Below are positions 1 to 8,716 of a stretch of 64,000 nucleotides of DNA, one piece after another. Under the pieces are notes generated by a model that saw only the letters and a list, made by a program, of their open reading frames with translations, ran no database searches and had not been told where the DNA came from. The DNA lies in contig CANLRI010000001.1 in assembly GCA_947493585.1 (NCBI GenBank), positions 806,001 to 870,000 on the forward strand, given 5' to 3'. The stretch comes from an uncultured Planococcus sp. GTDB lineage: Bacteria; Bacillota; Bacilli; Bacillales_A; Planococcaceae. Position numbers and translations under genes: made by a program. Numbering within the stretch: position 1 is the first letter of the stretch; every line of letters begins with the position of its first letter.

Positions 1-2400
1 ACAGTAACTGTACCGGCTAACGGAACAGTCGATGTGAAAGTGACAGTCGATATCAGCGAAGGCAAAGTGCCAGGACTTGATAAAGACGGCAACGCAATCA
101 CAAAAGCGCTTGAAGAAGATGTCTTCGTTGAAGGCTTCGTGAAATTGACAGCTGAAGAAGGATCGTCAAACCCTGATTTGGTCTTGCCATACATCAGCTT
201 CTACGGTGAATGGGATCGTCCGGATATCATTGATTCCTTCGGCGTTGAAGAAAAAGACGAGCCGCATTTCTACCAGCAGTATTATGATCTTTACAAGATT
301 AAAGACGCTGACGATGGAGAATATTATTATGATTTAGTGGAAGTGGACGGCGAGTGGGTTTACCCAGTATCTCCGAACAACGACGGCTTGAACGATAAGA
401 TCAACGGAAACATCACACTTCTTCGTAACGCAGATGAGTTGCAAACGAACATCCTGAACGAAGCGGGCGAGAAAGTCCGTACAGTCAATATCGAGAAAGA
501 TGTTCGTAAAAACTTCTTTAACGGTGGAACTGGATCGTACATCAGCTACTCAGAAGCTCGCGCTTGGGATGGCAAAGTGAAAGGCGAAGTTGCAGAGGAC
601 GGATTGTATCACTACGAATACAATGCAAAAGTCGACTACGAAGAAGCAGATTGGCAGAGCAAGAAATTGCCAGTTTACATCGATACAACTGCACCGGAAG
701 CTTCTGTTACTGTAAATGAAGAAGACAATACATTGGAAGTTTCCTTGTCTGATGAAGGTGTCGGCGTCAAGCAATTCTCCGTCAATGTTGATGGCGAACG
801 TTTGCCGGTTGAAGGTTACTTCGGCGCAGACGAAAAAGTCATTGACCTTGATGAGTTCGGCTTGGATGCATCAGAAGCTGACTTGATCGAAGTCGTAGTT
901 TATGACCATGCTTACAATATGGGTTATGCTATCTCGAATGCGGATGACACAGTTAAACCAGTCATCTACGTTGATGATAACGGTCCAGAAGCGCTTGGCC
1001 TTTACGGAAAAAATGAAGTACCTATTAAAGGTTATGTAGTCGAAGAAAACTTGAAGACTTTGAAAGTGAACGGCAAAGAAGTGGCATTCACTGAAACGGA
1101 TAAAGGCTTCGCGTTCGATACAACAATCGAACTTGAAACTGGCCGTCACGATGTGAAGTTCGAAGCGACGGATTACAACGGCAACACGTCTTCGATCATC
1201 CGCCCAGTCTATGTGGATACAGTGAACCCGACGCTTGCAATTGACGCTCCTGGCGTTGTTGACCAAGATGAGGAATCAGTGGAATTCGACATCACGGTTA
1301 AAGATAACTTCAACATGGTGAAACTATCACTTGATGGAGATGTTCTTTATAACCAAGACGTCTTTGATGAAATCACGTTGGCTAATCCAGTCAGCAAAAC
1401 AGTAACAGCGAAAGTCGACTTGGCACCTGGCGTGAACACGTTCATGGTGGTTGCTGAAGACGCAGCTGGCAACAAGATCGAAAAAGAAGTGAAGATCGAC
1501 CGTTCTGATTCTGACCTTCGTGCAGAGCGCATTTCTGGTGCAGACCGCTACATCACAGCAGTTGAGCTAAGCAAAGAAGGCTGGGAATCTTCCGATACAG
1601 TCGTCCTTGCACGCGGCGATAACTATGCTGATGCTCTAGCAGGCGTACCGCTTGCGAAGAAACATGACGCACCGCTTCTATTGTCCCGCACGGCTAAATT
1701 GCCTGCTGACACTTACGAAGAAATCAAACGCCTTGGTGCGAAAACAGTTCACGTTCTTGGTGGAACGGGCGCGATCTCTGACGCTGTCGTGAAGCAATTG
1801 AAATCTGACGGCATCACAGTAGAACGCATCAGCGGAGCTGACCGTTTCGAGACTGCAGCGAAAATTGCTGAGAAATTCGGTAAATCCGAATCGGCAATCG
1901 TCGTCAGCGGCACGAACTTCCCGGATGCTCTAAGCGTAGCTAGCTATGCTGGATCTGAAGGCACGCCGATCTTGCTTTCCCGTACTGAGTCAGTGCCGAA
2001 CGCAACTAAAGCGGCATTGGTGAAATTGGGCGTGGAAAACAGCTTGATCATCGGTGGAACTGGCGCTATCAGTGAGAAGGCAGCTTCCGAGCTTCCGAAC
2101 TCATTCCGTATCAGCGGCGCGGATCGTTACAAAACTTCACTTGAAGTGGCGAAATACTTCGGCAACCCAACTGATACAGTTTACGTAGCAACAGGCAAAT
2201 CTTATGCGGATGCTCTAGCAGGCGGCGCGCTGGCAGCGAAAGATGATACTGGCGTCTACTTGGTAGGAAAATCCGTACCAGCAGAACTTGGCGAACACTT
2301 GCAGAAGAATGGCGTTGAATACGTGAAAGTGATCGGTGGATCACAAGCCGTATCCGATGACATCTTGAAGCAATTGGACGAGTACTTGAATAACAAATAA
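1..2400 (+). CDS. Cell-wall-anchored S8 (subtilisin-like) serine peptidase, C-terminal part
   Basis: The frame is open from base 1, so the N-terminus and catalytic domain lie outside the window. The first ~80 residues (VLPYISFYGEW, then DRPDIIDSF) resemble the Fn3-like domain that follows the catalytic domain in lactocepin and C5a-peptidase type subtilases. A middle section of Ig-like beta repeats (YVDTVNPTL, VNTFMVVAEDAAGN) leads to three CWB2 repeats from about base 1525 to the end, each opening with R-I-S-G-A-D-R-Y/F and containing FPDAL or YADALAG. CWB2 repeats bind wall polymers non-covalently, so the enzyme should sit on the cell surface and degrade protein. The adjacent nucleotidase carries the same anchor. 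The peptidase assignment is inferred from the Fn3-like region, because no catalytic triad is visible here. Confidence 0.8.
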   Translation, partial: TVTVPANGTVDVKVTVDISEGKVPGLDKDGNAITKALEEDVFVEGFVKLTAEEGSSNPDLVLPYISFYGEWDRPDIIDSFGVEEKDEPHFYQQYYDLYKIKDADDGEYYYDLVEVDGEWVYPVSPNNDGLNDKINGNITLLRNADELQTNILNEAGEKVRTVNIEKDVRKNFFNGGTGSYISYSEARAWDGKVKGEVAEDGLYHYEYNAKVDYEEADWQSKKLPVYIDTTAPEASVTVNEEDNTLEVSLSDEGVGVKQFSVNVDGERLPVEGYFGADEKVIDLDEFGLDASEADLIEVVVYDHAYNMGYAISNADDTVKPVIYVDDNGPEALGLYGKNEVPIKGYVVEENLKTLKVNGKEVAFTETDKGFAFDTTIELETGRHDVKFEATDYNGNTSSIIRPVYVDTVNPTLAIDAPGVVDQDEESVEFDITVKDNFNMVKLSLDGDVLYNQDVFDEITLANPVSKTVTAKVDLAPGVNTFMVVAEDAAGNKIEKEVKIDRSDSDLRAERISGADRYITAVELSKEGWESSDTVVLARGDNYADALAGVPLAKKHDAPLLLSRTAKLPADTYEEIKRLGAKTVHVLGGTGAISDAVVKQLKSDGITVERISGADRFETAAKIAEKFGKSESAIVVSGTNFPDALSVASYAGSEGTPILLSRTESVPNATKAALVKLGVENSLIIGGTGAISEKAASELPNSFRISGADRYKTSLEVAKYFGNPTDTVYVATGKSYADALAGGALAAKDDTGVYLVGKSVPAELGEHLQKNGVEYVKVIGGSQAVSDDILKQLDEYLNNK

Positions 2401-2410
2401 GACACACAAA

Positions 2411-2440
2411 AACGGAGTGCCCTCGGGCGCTCCGCTTTTT
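2411..2440 (+). terminator. Rho-independent terminator of the S8 peptidase gene
   Basis: A GC-rich stem (CGGAGTGCC paired with GGGCGCTCCG) is followed by CTTTTT, 11 bases after the stop codon. Confidence 0.85.
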
Positions 2441-2604
2441 AATGCTCTATTTCAAATCTGATTGAAGTCGCTATTATAATAGTAGAAACTCTTCAGCTTA
2501 TTAAACTGAAACTAAAGAAAAAACCTATTTCAAAGGTATAAAGTGCTATATTTAAATCCCTTTATATGGAATATATGAAAATAATTTATTGCAAACAGAA
2601 AAAA

Positions 2605-2618
2605 TGTAAACGTTTTCT
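2605..2618 (+). promoter_or_regulatory. cre-like catabolite-repression site
   Basis: TGTAAACGTTTTCT matches the CcpA consensus TGWAANCGNTNWCA at every fixed position but the last. It lies about 20 bases upstream of the proposed -35 box of the 5'-nucleotidase gene. Occupancy by CcpA is inferred. Confidence 0.5.
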
Positions 2619-2639
2619 AAATATTTATCAAAATTTTAC

Positions 2640-2667
2640 TTACTGTCGAAATATTTTGTAGTATCAT
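2640..2667 (+). promoter_or_regulatory. Putative SigA promoter of the 5'-nucleotidase gene
   Basis: TTACTG (2640-2645), a 16-base spacer and TATCAT (2662-2667), about 90 bases before the start codon. The rest of the 2441-2757 gap is AT-rich, with no reading frame of note. Confidence 0.45.
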
Positions 2668-2757
2668 GGGTAGTAGGGACAAACGTCTTCATACATAGTC
2701 GGAAAGATACAGCCCTGAAGGACGTTCGTCAAAAAAAATTGATAGGATGGTGTAGAA

Positions 2758-5223
2758 ATGCCGAAAAAGATTTTCACTTCTGTAATGGCGACGACATTGG
2801 CTTTAACCGTCGTCGGGATCTACGATTCGCAAAAAGCGGATGCAGCTGAAGGCGATTTCGAGTTAACGATCATGCACACGAATGACACGCACGCGAACCT
2901 GGACAACGCGCCGAAACGCGCAACCTTGATCAAACAGCTTCGTGCGGAGAATACGAACAACCTATTGCTTGATGCAGGCGATGTCTTCTCAGGCTCATTG
3001 TATTTCAACACCTTCGAAGGGCAAGCAGATTTGGCGTTGATGAATTACATGAAATATGACGCCATGACATTCGGTAACCACGAGTTCGACCTTGGTTCGA
3101 GCGAAGAAGGACACGCTGCACTTGCTGAATTTGTCGGCGGGGCAGACTTCCCAATGGTCGGGGCGAACGTTGATTTCTCTGGCGATGCGAATATGTCACC
3201 GCTCGTAGCAGGCGAAGCCTTTACGAAAACGGCTGCTAACGGACAAATCTACAGCGGTGTTGTAAAAGAAGTGAACGGTGAGGAAGTTGGGATCTTCGGT
3301 TTGACGACTGCTGAAACAGCTGACATCTCAAGCCCGGAAGATATCGTCTTCACAGATTATATCGACGCGGCAAATGAAGCGGTTGAGTGGTTTGAAGGAC
3401 AAGATGTCAATAAAATCGTTGCATTGACGCATATCGGCTATGACGATAACGCAGCAGTCGATAACGACCGCACGCTAGCGGCTGAAGTAGACGGCATTGA
3501 TGTCATTGTTGGCGGCCATACACATACAAAACTATTGCCACCAGTTCAAGTGGAAGATACGGTCATCGTCCAAGCGAACGAATACAATAAATTCCTTGGC
3601 CAATTGGACGTCACTTTCGATGAAGCTGGAAATGTAACAAACTTCGTCGGTGAGCACCACGAAGTTGCGCTTGCTGAAGAAGATGCAGAAGCTGCAGAAA
3701 TCCTTGCACCATTCAAAGAAGATGTAGAAGAATTGAAAGAAACGGAAATCGGCGTTGAAGCGAATGTCTTCTTGAACGGCACGCGCGGAGAGTTCGGAAT
3801 TCGTGCAAGCGAAACAAATCTCGGAAACTTCATCACGGATGGCATGCTCGCAAAAGCGCAGCAAATCAACCCTGATACGACGATCGCCCTTCAAAACGGC
3901 GGCGGCATTCGTGCTTCGATCGAGCCAGGCCCGATCACTTACGGTGAAGTATTGACAGTCTTGCCATTCGGCAATGCCTTGGCAATCATGGAAGTCACTG
4001 GCCAGGAACTCAAAGATGCGCTTGAGCACAGTGTCCGTGAATACCCGAAAGAAAACGGCGGATTCCTTCACGTATCCGGTATGTTCTTCAACTATGACGG
4101 CAAAGCGCCAGTCGGAGAACGCGTCTTGTCTGTCTTTGTTGACACAGGTGGGGAAACTTACGATGAGTTGGATTTGGAAGAAACGTATACAGTCGCAACA
4201 AACTCATTCACTGCTAAAGGCGGCGACGGTTTCGATTCATTTGGTAAAGCTTATGAAGAGGGACGTGTCACTGAGCCAGGATTCACAGACTGGGAAATGT
4301 TCGAAGAGCATGCGCAAACCTTTGCGGAAGAAGGCGTAGAGCCATATGAAGAGCGCCGCATCAACCAAGTGCGCTTGTCTGGTGAAAACCGTTACGAAAC
4401 AGCGATCGCCGTTTCGAAACAAGGCTGGGAATCAGCTGATACTGTAGTCATCGCGCGCGGCGACCAATACGCAGATGCTTTGACAGCAGCTCCACTAGCT
4501 GACCAAAACGAAGCTCCAATCTTACTAACTCGTTCTGGCGCGTTGGCTTCTGGCGTCGCTGAAGAAATCGCGCGCCTTGGCGCAACAAATGCGATTGTTC
4601 TTGGCGGTACAAAAGCAGTTTCAGCAGATGTCGTTGAGCAACTTGAAGGACTTGATCTTGACGTTCAACGCATCGGCGGGGAAACGCGTTATGACACAGC
4701 TGTCGCAATCGCAAATGAACTGGAAACAGCAGCAACAGATGCAGTCGTTGTAAGCGGCTTGAACTTCCCGGATGCTTTGTCCGCTGGTTCTTATGCAGCA
4801 GTCAACGACAAGCCAATCCTATTGACGCGTCCTGACCGCATTCCGGCTGTCATTGCAGACGAACTTGAAAACTATGACACAACGACTATCATCGGCGGAT
4901 CGCAAGCTGTATCTGAAGGCGTAGCGGATGACTTGCCGAACGCTGACCGCATCAGCGGCGCAGACCGTTACCTGACTTCTGCCGCTGTTGCAGATCGCTT
5001 GTTCGATGGCGCAGTTGAAGGACTGGCTGCCAACGGTCAGAACTTCCCGGATGCTTTGACTGGAAACGCTCTTGCTGCAGCTTATGAAGCACCGATGCTT
5101 CTTGTGAAGAAAGACAGCGTCAACTCTGTTGTTGAAGACCGTGCGCATTACTACGGAACAGTCTTCACTTCAGGCGGAACGCAAGTCGTTTCTCCAGAAG
5201 TCATCAAAGCATTGCACGATTGA
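2758..5223 (+). CDS. Secreted, wall-bound 5'-nucleotidase / 2',3'-cyclic phosphodiesterase
   Basis: An 821-residue exported protein with a signal peptide ending near QKADA-AEG. The metallophosphatase domain shows the metal-binding motifs HTNDTHANLD, LDAGDVFSGS, FGNHEFDLG, THIGYD and GGHTHTK (residues ~38-260). The 5'-nucleotidase C-terminal substrate-binding domain follows (NGGGIRASIEPG, FTAKGGDGFDS; residues ~325-520), then three CWB2 repeats (~540-820). It should hydrolyse extracellular nucleotides to nucleoside and phosphate at the cell surface. The start follows AGGATGGTG. It pairs functionally with the secreted nuclease at 12971-16474, which would supply nucleotides. Both genes have cre-like sites upstream. 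Confidence 0.93.
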   Translation: MPKKIFTSVMATTLALTVVGIYDSQKADAAEGDFELTIMHTNDTHANLDNAPKRATLIKQLRAENTNNLLLDAGDVFSGSLYFNTFEGQADLALMNYMKYDAMTFGNHEFDLGSSEEGHAALAEFVGGADFPMVGANVDFSGDANMSPLVAGEAFTKTAANGQIYSGVVKEVNGEEVGIFGLTTAETADISSPEDIVFTDYIDAANEAVEWFEGQDVNKIVALTHIGYDDNAAVDNDRTLAAEVDGIDVIVGGHTHTKLLPPVQVEDTVIVQANEYNKFLGQLDVTFDEAGNVTNFVGEHHEVALAEEDAEAAEILAPFKEDVEELKETEIGVEANVFLNGTRGEFGIRASETNLGNFITDGMLAKAQQINPDTTIALQNGGGIRASIEPGPITYGEVLTVLPFGNALAIMEVTGQELKDALEHSVREYPKENGGFLHVSGMFFNYDGKAPVGERVLSVFVDTGGETYDELDLEETYTVATNSFTAKGGDGFDSFGKAYEEGRVTEPGFTDWEMFEEHAQTFAEEGVEPYEERRINQVRLSGENRYETAIAVSKQGWESADTVVIARGDQYADALTAAPLADQNEAPILLTRSGALASGVAEEIARLGATNAIVLGGTKAVSADVVEQLEGLDLDVQRIGGETRYDTAVAIANELETAATDAVVVSGLNFPDALSAGSYAAVNDKPILLTRPDRIPAVIADELENYDTTTIIGGSQAVSEGVADDLPNADRISGADRYLTSAAVADRLFDGAVEGLAANGQNFPDALTGNALAAAYEAPMLLVKKDSVNSVVEDRAHYYGTVFTSGGTQVVSPEVIKALHD

Positions 5224-5233
5224 TCAATACCTC

Positions 5234-5268
5234 AATCCCCGGCTGCTCAGGCAGTTGGGGATTTTTTT
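5234..5268 (+). terminator. Terminator of the 5'-nucleotidase gene
   Basis: AATCCCC-GGCTGC pairs with GCAGTT-GGGGATT around a TCAG loop, followed by seven T residues. Confidence 0.9.
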
Positions 5269-5308
5269 GGCTTTTAAAACTTCATTCGTAAAGATTTGTA
5301 GAAAAGGA

Positions 5309-5336
5309 TTAAGAGTTGGTTAAGAATCCATGAGAT
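5309..5336 (+). promoter_or_regulatory. Possible PhoP box (direct repeat, 11-base period)
   Basis: TTAAGA at 5309-5314 and again at 5320-5325, with a weaker TGAGAT at 5331-5336, resembles the TTAACA-type direct repeats bound by PhoP of Bacillus. A TATAGT -10 candidate (5357-5362) lies about 20 bases downstream, as in PhoP-activated promoters. The bases deviate from the best consensus, so this is tentative. Confidence 0.35.
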
Positions 5337-5405
5337 TCCGTATTTTTCCGTTATTTTATAGTAGACTTTGTATAGAGACTTACTATAGAAACGGACGTGA
5401 CACCC

Positions 5406-6515
5406 ATGCAAAAAATCGTGACCTTTTTAGCGGCAATCATGGTCGCTTTCACTGCCTTCCTCATTTGGCCGCAAAAAGACCAAAGCGAAGGAATTGGCGA
5501 TGCAGAAGCACCTGATCCAAATGAAACGGCTTCAACAGATGCCACTCCAGACGACTCGCCGAAACCTGTAGAACCGGAACCGTTCGAACTGACTTTGATC
5601 CACACAAACGACACCCATACAGTTATGGACAATATCGCACGGCGCGCTTCACTGATAGAAGAGATCCGTTGAGCCAGCATCAATCATCTTTTATTATCGG
5701 CGGGGGATGTGACGTCCTGGGAAATCGGGCGCAAAGCGCAGGATTCGCTGGCCAATGCCGTGTTCATGAACCACCTCGATTACGACGGGATGGTGCTCGG
5801 CAATCACGAGTTTGACCTTGGTGAAGGAGTCGTCGATCATGGCCCGCTCAGCACCTACGTTAAAAACGCAGCGCATCCGGTACTTGGCGCCAATGTCGAC
5901 TTTTCACAAGATCAATTCCTCGCGCCCTATGCAGATTACAGTTATTCGGACGAGCCTGTAGATGGCCGCATCAATAAGGGCTTCGTACAAACAGTAGGGG
6001 ACGAACAAATCGGCATATTCGGCATCACGCATTACAAGGAAGTCGTGACTGTCCCAGGTGATGTGTCGTTCGCAGATTATACACAAGCTGCTAAAGATGC
6101 TGTCGCCCATTTTGAATCGATTGGCATCAATAAAATCGTTGCGCTGACCCATGTCGGGATCGGACACGACCGAACATTGGCCAAAGAAGTGCCAGGCATT
6201 GATGTCATCATCGGCGGCCATTCACATGTTACGACCAACCCGCCAAATCATATCGGCGATACCTTAGTCGTACAAACTGGAGAATACGATACCAACCTCG
6301 GCGAACTGAACGTCGTTTTCGATGAAGAAGGCAAGATCGTCGACCATTCAGGAAAACTGCACCCGACCAAAAATGCAGAAATCCATCCAGACACAGCACG
6401 CGTGCAGGAACTGCTCGGTGAAGCCACAGCACTCGGCATCGTCAGCTACGAAGACTTTATCGGACATGTCATCAAAGCCGGTGAACTGGATACATATGAA
6501 GCGTTTATCGAGTGA
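5406..6515 (+). pseudogene. Second metallophosphatase (5'-nucleotidase-like), interrupted by an in-frame TGA
   Basis: From ATG 5406 the frame encodes a hydrophobic N-terminal anchor, an acidic Thr/Pro linker and a metallophosphatase start (HTNDTHTVMDN), then meets TGA at 5670-5672. The same frame continues to 6515 with LLLSAGD, LGNHEFDLG, THVGIGHD and GGHSHV. Aligned with the paralogue at 2758, the TGA replaces exactly one residue between E-E-I-R and the region before LLLSAGD, so a point mutation explains it. The 5'-nucleotidase C-terminal domain and CWB2 repeats are absent, and the tail after the phosphatase domain has no counterpart in the paralogue. An upstream in-frame GTG at 5397 is an alternative start. 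Probably inactive unless the stop is read through or is an assembly error. Confidence 0.75.
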
Positions 6516-6522
6516 ATACAGA

Positions 6523-6560
6523 ACAGGCAGCCTTCGCAATGGAGGGGTGCCTGTTTTTTT
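6523..6560 (+). terminator. Terminator after the metallophosphatase pseudogene
   Basis: ACAGGCA pairs with TGCCTGT across a ~20-base loop that can itself pair (CCTTC with GGAGG), followed by eight T residues. Confidence 0.8.
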
Positions 6561-6594
6561 TGATGGGGATAGGAGGTAGGGATTAAAAAAAAGA

Positions 6595-6740
6595 GTGGAA
6601 AAGATTCCGCTTTTCGACTGCGTTGCAGGGGGACGCTTGCCGGGGGGCGGGTGTTGAGCCAATGTGCCGAAGAGCTTGGCACATTTGTCTCGCCAGCCCG
6701 CGCGGTCCCCCAGGCGTCGCCCCCTTTCACTCCGTCTCTA
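6595..6740 (+). repeat. Palindromic GC-rich intergenic repeat
   Basis: A GC-rich stretch in AT-richer surroundings with several self-complementary parts: GGGGGAC with GTCCCCC, and GTGCC with GGCAC at the centre. It resembles the dispersed palindromic intergenic repeats common in Bacillaceae and Planococcaceae, with similar blocks at 22833, 46345 and 51640. No coding potential was recognised. Confidence 0.5.
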
Positions 6741-6983
6741 GTTTTAGAAGAGAGGGGAATTTCTTCTATTCACTAATTAAGAAGTTTGGAAATGCTTCAG
6801 AATTTTTAGTTGTATCAGCTTAAACAAAGAGAAGGCGATTATAAATGCTAATTTCACCGAAAGCTTTCCGATTTAATATCATAGAGGCAGATCCTTCATC
6901 CCAGGAAGCGATTCCCCCATTAGCCGGCAACTAACTATAGAAGCAGATCTGTTTAAACAATCTACACACAATGAAATCTCCAA

Positions 6984-7069
6984 GCCGCCGAGCGCCAAGG
7001 GTGAGCCGATGCCGTAAGACAAGTGCTCTTCTTGGCTTATGGCAAGAGGCCGACCCAAAGCAAGGCGGC
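6984..7069 (+). ncRNA. Structured hairpin element, copy A
   Basis: The outer stem GCCGCC/GGCGGC encloses GGGT/ACCC, GCC/GGC and a long inner hairpin GCCGTAAG-A-CAAG / CTTG-G-CTTATGGC with one conserved A-G mismatch. Whether it is transcribed RNA or a DNA cruciform cannot be told from sequence; the RNA label is a hypothesis. Family unrecognised. Confidence 0.4.
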
Positions 7070-7230
7070 GACTACTAAGTCGATGCTGAAATCAATAATT
7101 ACAGTAGGTGCACACGCAAACCCTCGCAACCTTCACATAAGCTCGACTAAGGAAGCGATTCCCCCACTAGCCGGAAACTGCATACAGAAGCAAATCCAAT
7201 TAAACAATCTGCACACAACGAAATCTCTCA

Positions 7231-7315
7231 GCTGCCGGCGCCAAGGGTGAGCCGACGCAGTAAGACAGGTGCTCCTCCTGGCTTATTGCCAAAGGCCAAC
7301 CCAAAGCAAGGCAGC
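7231..7315 (+). ncRNA. Structured hairpin element, copy B
   Basis: Same layout as copy A with paired changes: outer stem GCTGCC/GGCAGC, inner GCAGTAAG/CTTATTGC and apical CAGG/CCTG in place of CAAG/CTTG. Each change on one arm is matched on the other. Confidence 0.4.
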
Positions 7316-7486
7316 GACTACTAAATGGATGCTGAAATCAATAATTGCCACAGTTAAACACGCAACCCCTCACAACCCTTCACAATCCTCATATACGCCC
7401 GACCCGGGAAGCGATTTCCCCGCTAGCCGGTAACTGGTTAAAGAAGCAGATCTACTTAAACAGTCAGCTTGCAGTGAAATCTCTCA

Positions 7487-7571
7487 GCCGCCGGCGTCAA
7501 GGGTGAGCCGATGCCGTAAGACAAGTGTTCTTCTTGGCTTATGGCAAGAGGCCAACCCAAAGCAAGGTGGC
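7487..7571 (+). ncRNA. Structured hairpin element, copy C
   Basis: Outer stem GCCGCC/GGTGGC (one G-T wobble), inner GCCGTAAG/CTTATGGC and apical CAAG/CTTG. It is closest to copy A. Confidence 0.4.
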
Positions 7572-7668
7572 GACTACTAACGGAAACAACAATTAGAACA
7601 TCGCAACAACTCCACAACCAACCTCTCACTATCTCCTTATACACCTTCACACCAAGTCACCAATTCAT

Positions 7669-7706
7669 AAAAAAAAGCCCTTCTCCCGGAATCCCGGAAG
7701 AAGGGC
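7669..7706 (-). terminator. Terminator of the glycopolymer operon
   Basis: On the minus strand GCCCTTCTTCCGG pairs with CCGGGAGAAGGGC and is followed by a run of eight T residues (A tract 7669-7676 on the plus strand). Confidence 0.9.
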
Positions 7707-7711
7707 AAGCA

Positions 7712-8716
7712 TTAATACGAATCAACATCTGACTGAGACAAATGCCAATCAGTCAATTCATCACACGCACCCGTGCCAGTGAAATCTTTGATCACAAACG
7801 GCATCGGGCTATTGATATGGAAAAAGCCGGCTTTCTTCAGTGCACGATAGCGGGGGCTATCCGGCACAGCCCAGCAATTGAGCGCATCCGCTTTTGTATG
7901 GCGGCGGATCGCTTTCAATTGATCCGCAATGACTGCTTCATCATTCGGGCCGAACAAATCCACAATCGTTGCGAATGTGACGCCGTTTTCTTTCGTTTCC
8001 TCATGCAGCACGCAATAACCTTCCGCGTAGCCATTCTGCTCCAAGGTATACACTTGGTAATCCTTTGTTGGATGGTCCAGGAAGCGGCGTTGGATATAAT
8101 CGCCGCTTCGTTTGGCATGAAGCGGGTACTGGTTTTCAAAGCGCCCGTACAACATATCAGCTACTGAGAGGCGATCGCCAAGCTCACGCAGTTGATGTGT
8201 GCTCTTTTTAGGGATGCTCACAGAAAACACTTTATCGAGCGGCGGCTGGATCGCTTTTAACTTACCAATCTTTGCAGTAAGCAAGGCTCCTGGCTTGTTG
8301 ACAGCAAGGAAGCGGGGAACATTCCCAAGATCCTTGCCGCCTGCCACTTTCATGAACACTTGCTTCGCCGTTTCAGCAGGGAAGCCGTAAAGGATGTCGA
8401 GCCCTTCCGCTTCACATTCCTGGATCATGCGGGAAACGATTTGCTTGTAGATGCCGCGCCCTTGGAAATCCGGATCGACCATGATGTCGACCCGTTCGCC
8501 GAGCGATAGTTCCAATCCTTGCTGGCGCGCCGTCAGCTTCAGGAAAGCGGCATGGCCGTTAATGTGGCCGTCCTGTTCTGAAACGACAATCGTCGCGCTC
8601 TCTGGAAAGGTCTCGAATTTCCATTGCCATTCTGCAAGTGACCGTTTTTTGCCGAACACTTTTTCATACAGGACATTGATGCCGATCTCGTCGCCTGGCT
8701 GGTAGAGGCGAATCAT
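7712..8716 (-). CDS. GNAT family N-acetyltransferase
   Basis: A 334-residue protein, twice the length of a single GNAT fold. Residues ~1-130 contain the acetyl-CoA-binding signature (VDPDFQGRGIYKQ). The second half (YPLHAKRSGDYIQRRF onward) resembles the C-terminal half of tandem GNAT or FemX-like enzymes. It is the last gene of a minus-strand operon and overlaps the preceding ligase gene by ATGA at 8713-8716, indicating translational coupling. In this context it may acetylate a sugar or amino-sugar of the exported glycopolymer, but the substrate is inferred only from position. Confidence 0.75.
   Translation of the reverse strand: MIRLYQPGDEIGINVLYEKVFGKKRSLAEWQWKFETFPESATIVVSEQDGHINGHAAFLKLTARQQGLELSLGERVDIMVDPDFQGRGIYKQIVSRMIQECEAEGLDILYGFPAETAKQVFMKVAGGKDLGNVPRFLAVNKPGALLTAKIGKLKAIQPPLDKVFSVSIPKKSTHQLRELGDRLSVADMLYGRFENQYPLHAKRSGDYIQRRFLDHPTKDYQVYTLEQNGYAEGYCVLHEETKENGVTFATIVDLFGPNDEAVIADQLKAIRRHTKADALNCWAVPDSPRYRALKKAGFFHINSPMPFVIKDFTGTGACDELTDWHLSQSDVDSY

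Larger units (their letters stand above)
6893..7580 (+). repeat. Three tandem ~250-bp units, each with a conserved 85-86-nt hairpin
   Basis: Each unit contains AAGCGATT followed by a run of C, an (A/G)CTAGCCGG-like block, an AAGCAGAT-like block, then GAAATCTC leading into the hairpin. The GGGTGAGCC core recurs at 6999, 7245 and 7501 (steps of 246 and 256). Individual hairpins are listed separately. This fills most of the 1.2-kb gap between the pseudogene and the glycopolymer operon. No gene with a convincing ribosome-binding site was seen. Confidence 0.75.

Noticed and set aside
3532..4071. 179-codon minus-strand ORF
   Set aside because: It is antisense to the well-supported 5'-nucleotidase and shows no family motif.
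5670..5672. TGA read as selenocysteine
   Set aside because: The aligned paralogue has an ordinary residue there, no SECIS-like hairpin follows directly, and the site is not catalytic.
7023..7250. 75-codon ORF through the tandem repeats
   Set aside because: It spans hairpin copy A and the next spacer, has no ribosome-binding site, and is not conserved between the repeat units.
6893..7580. CRISPR-like array
   Set aside because: The repeat period is ~250 bases and spacers are related to each other rather than unique; no cas gene is present.
7742..8167. 141-codon plus-strand ORF over the GNAT gene
   Set aside because: Antisense shadow of a gene with clear GNAT motifs; no ribosome-binding site.
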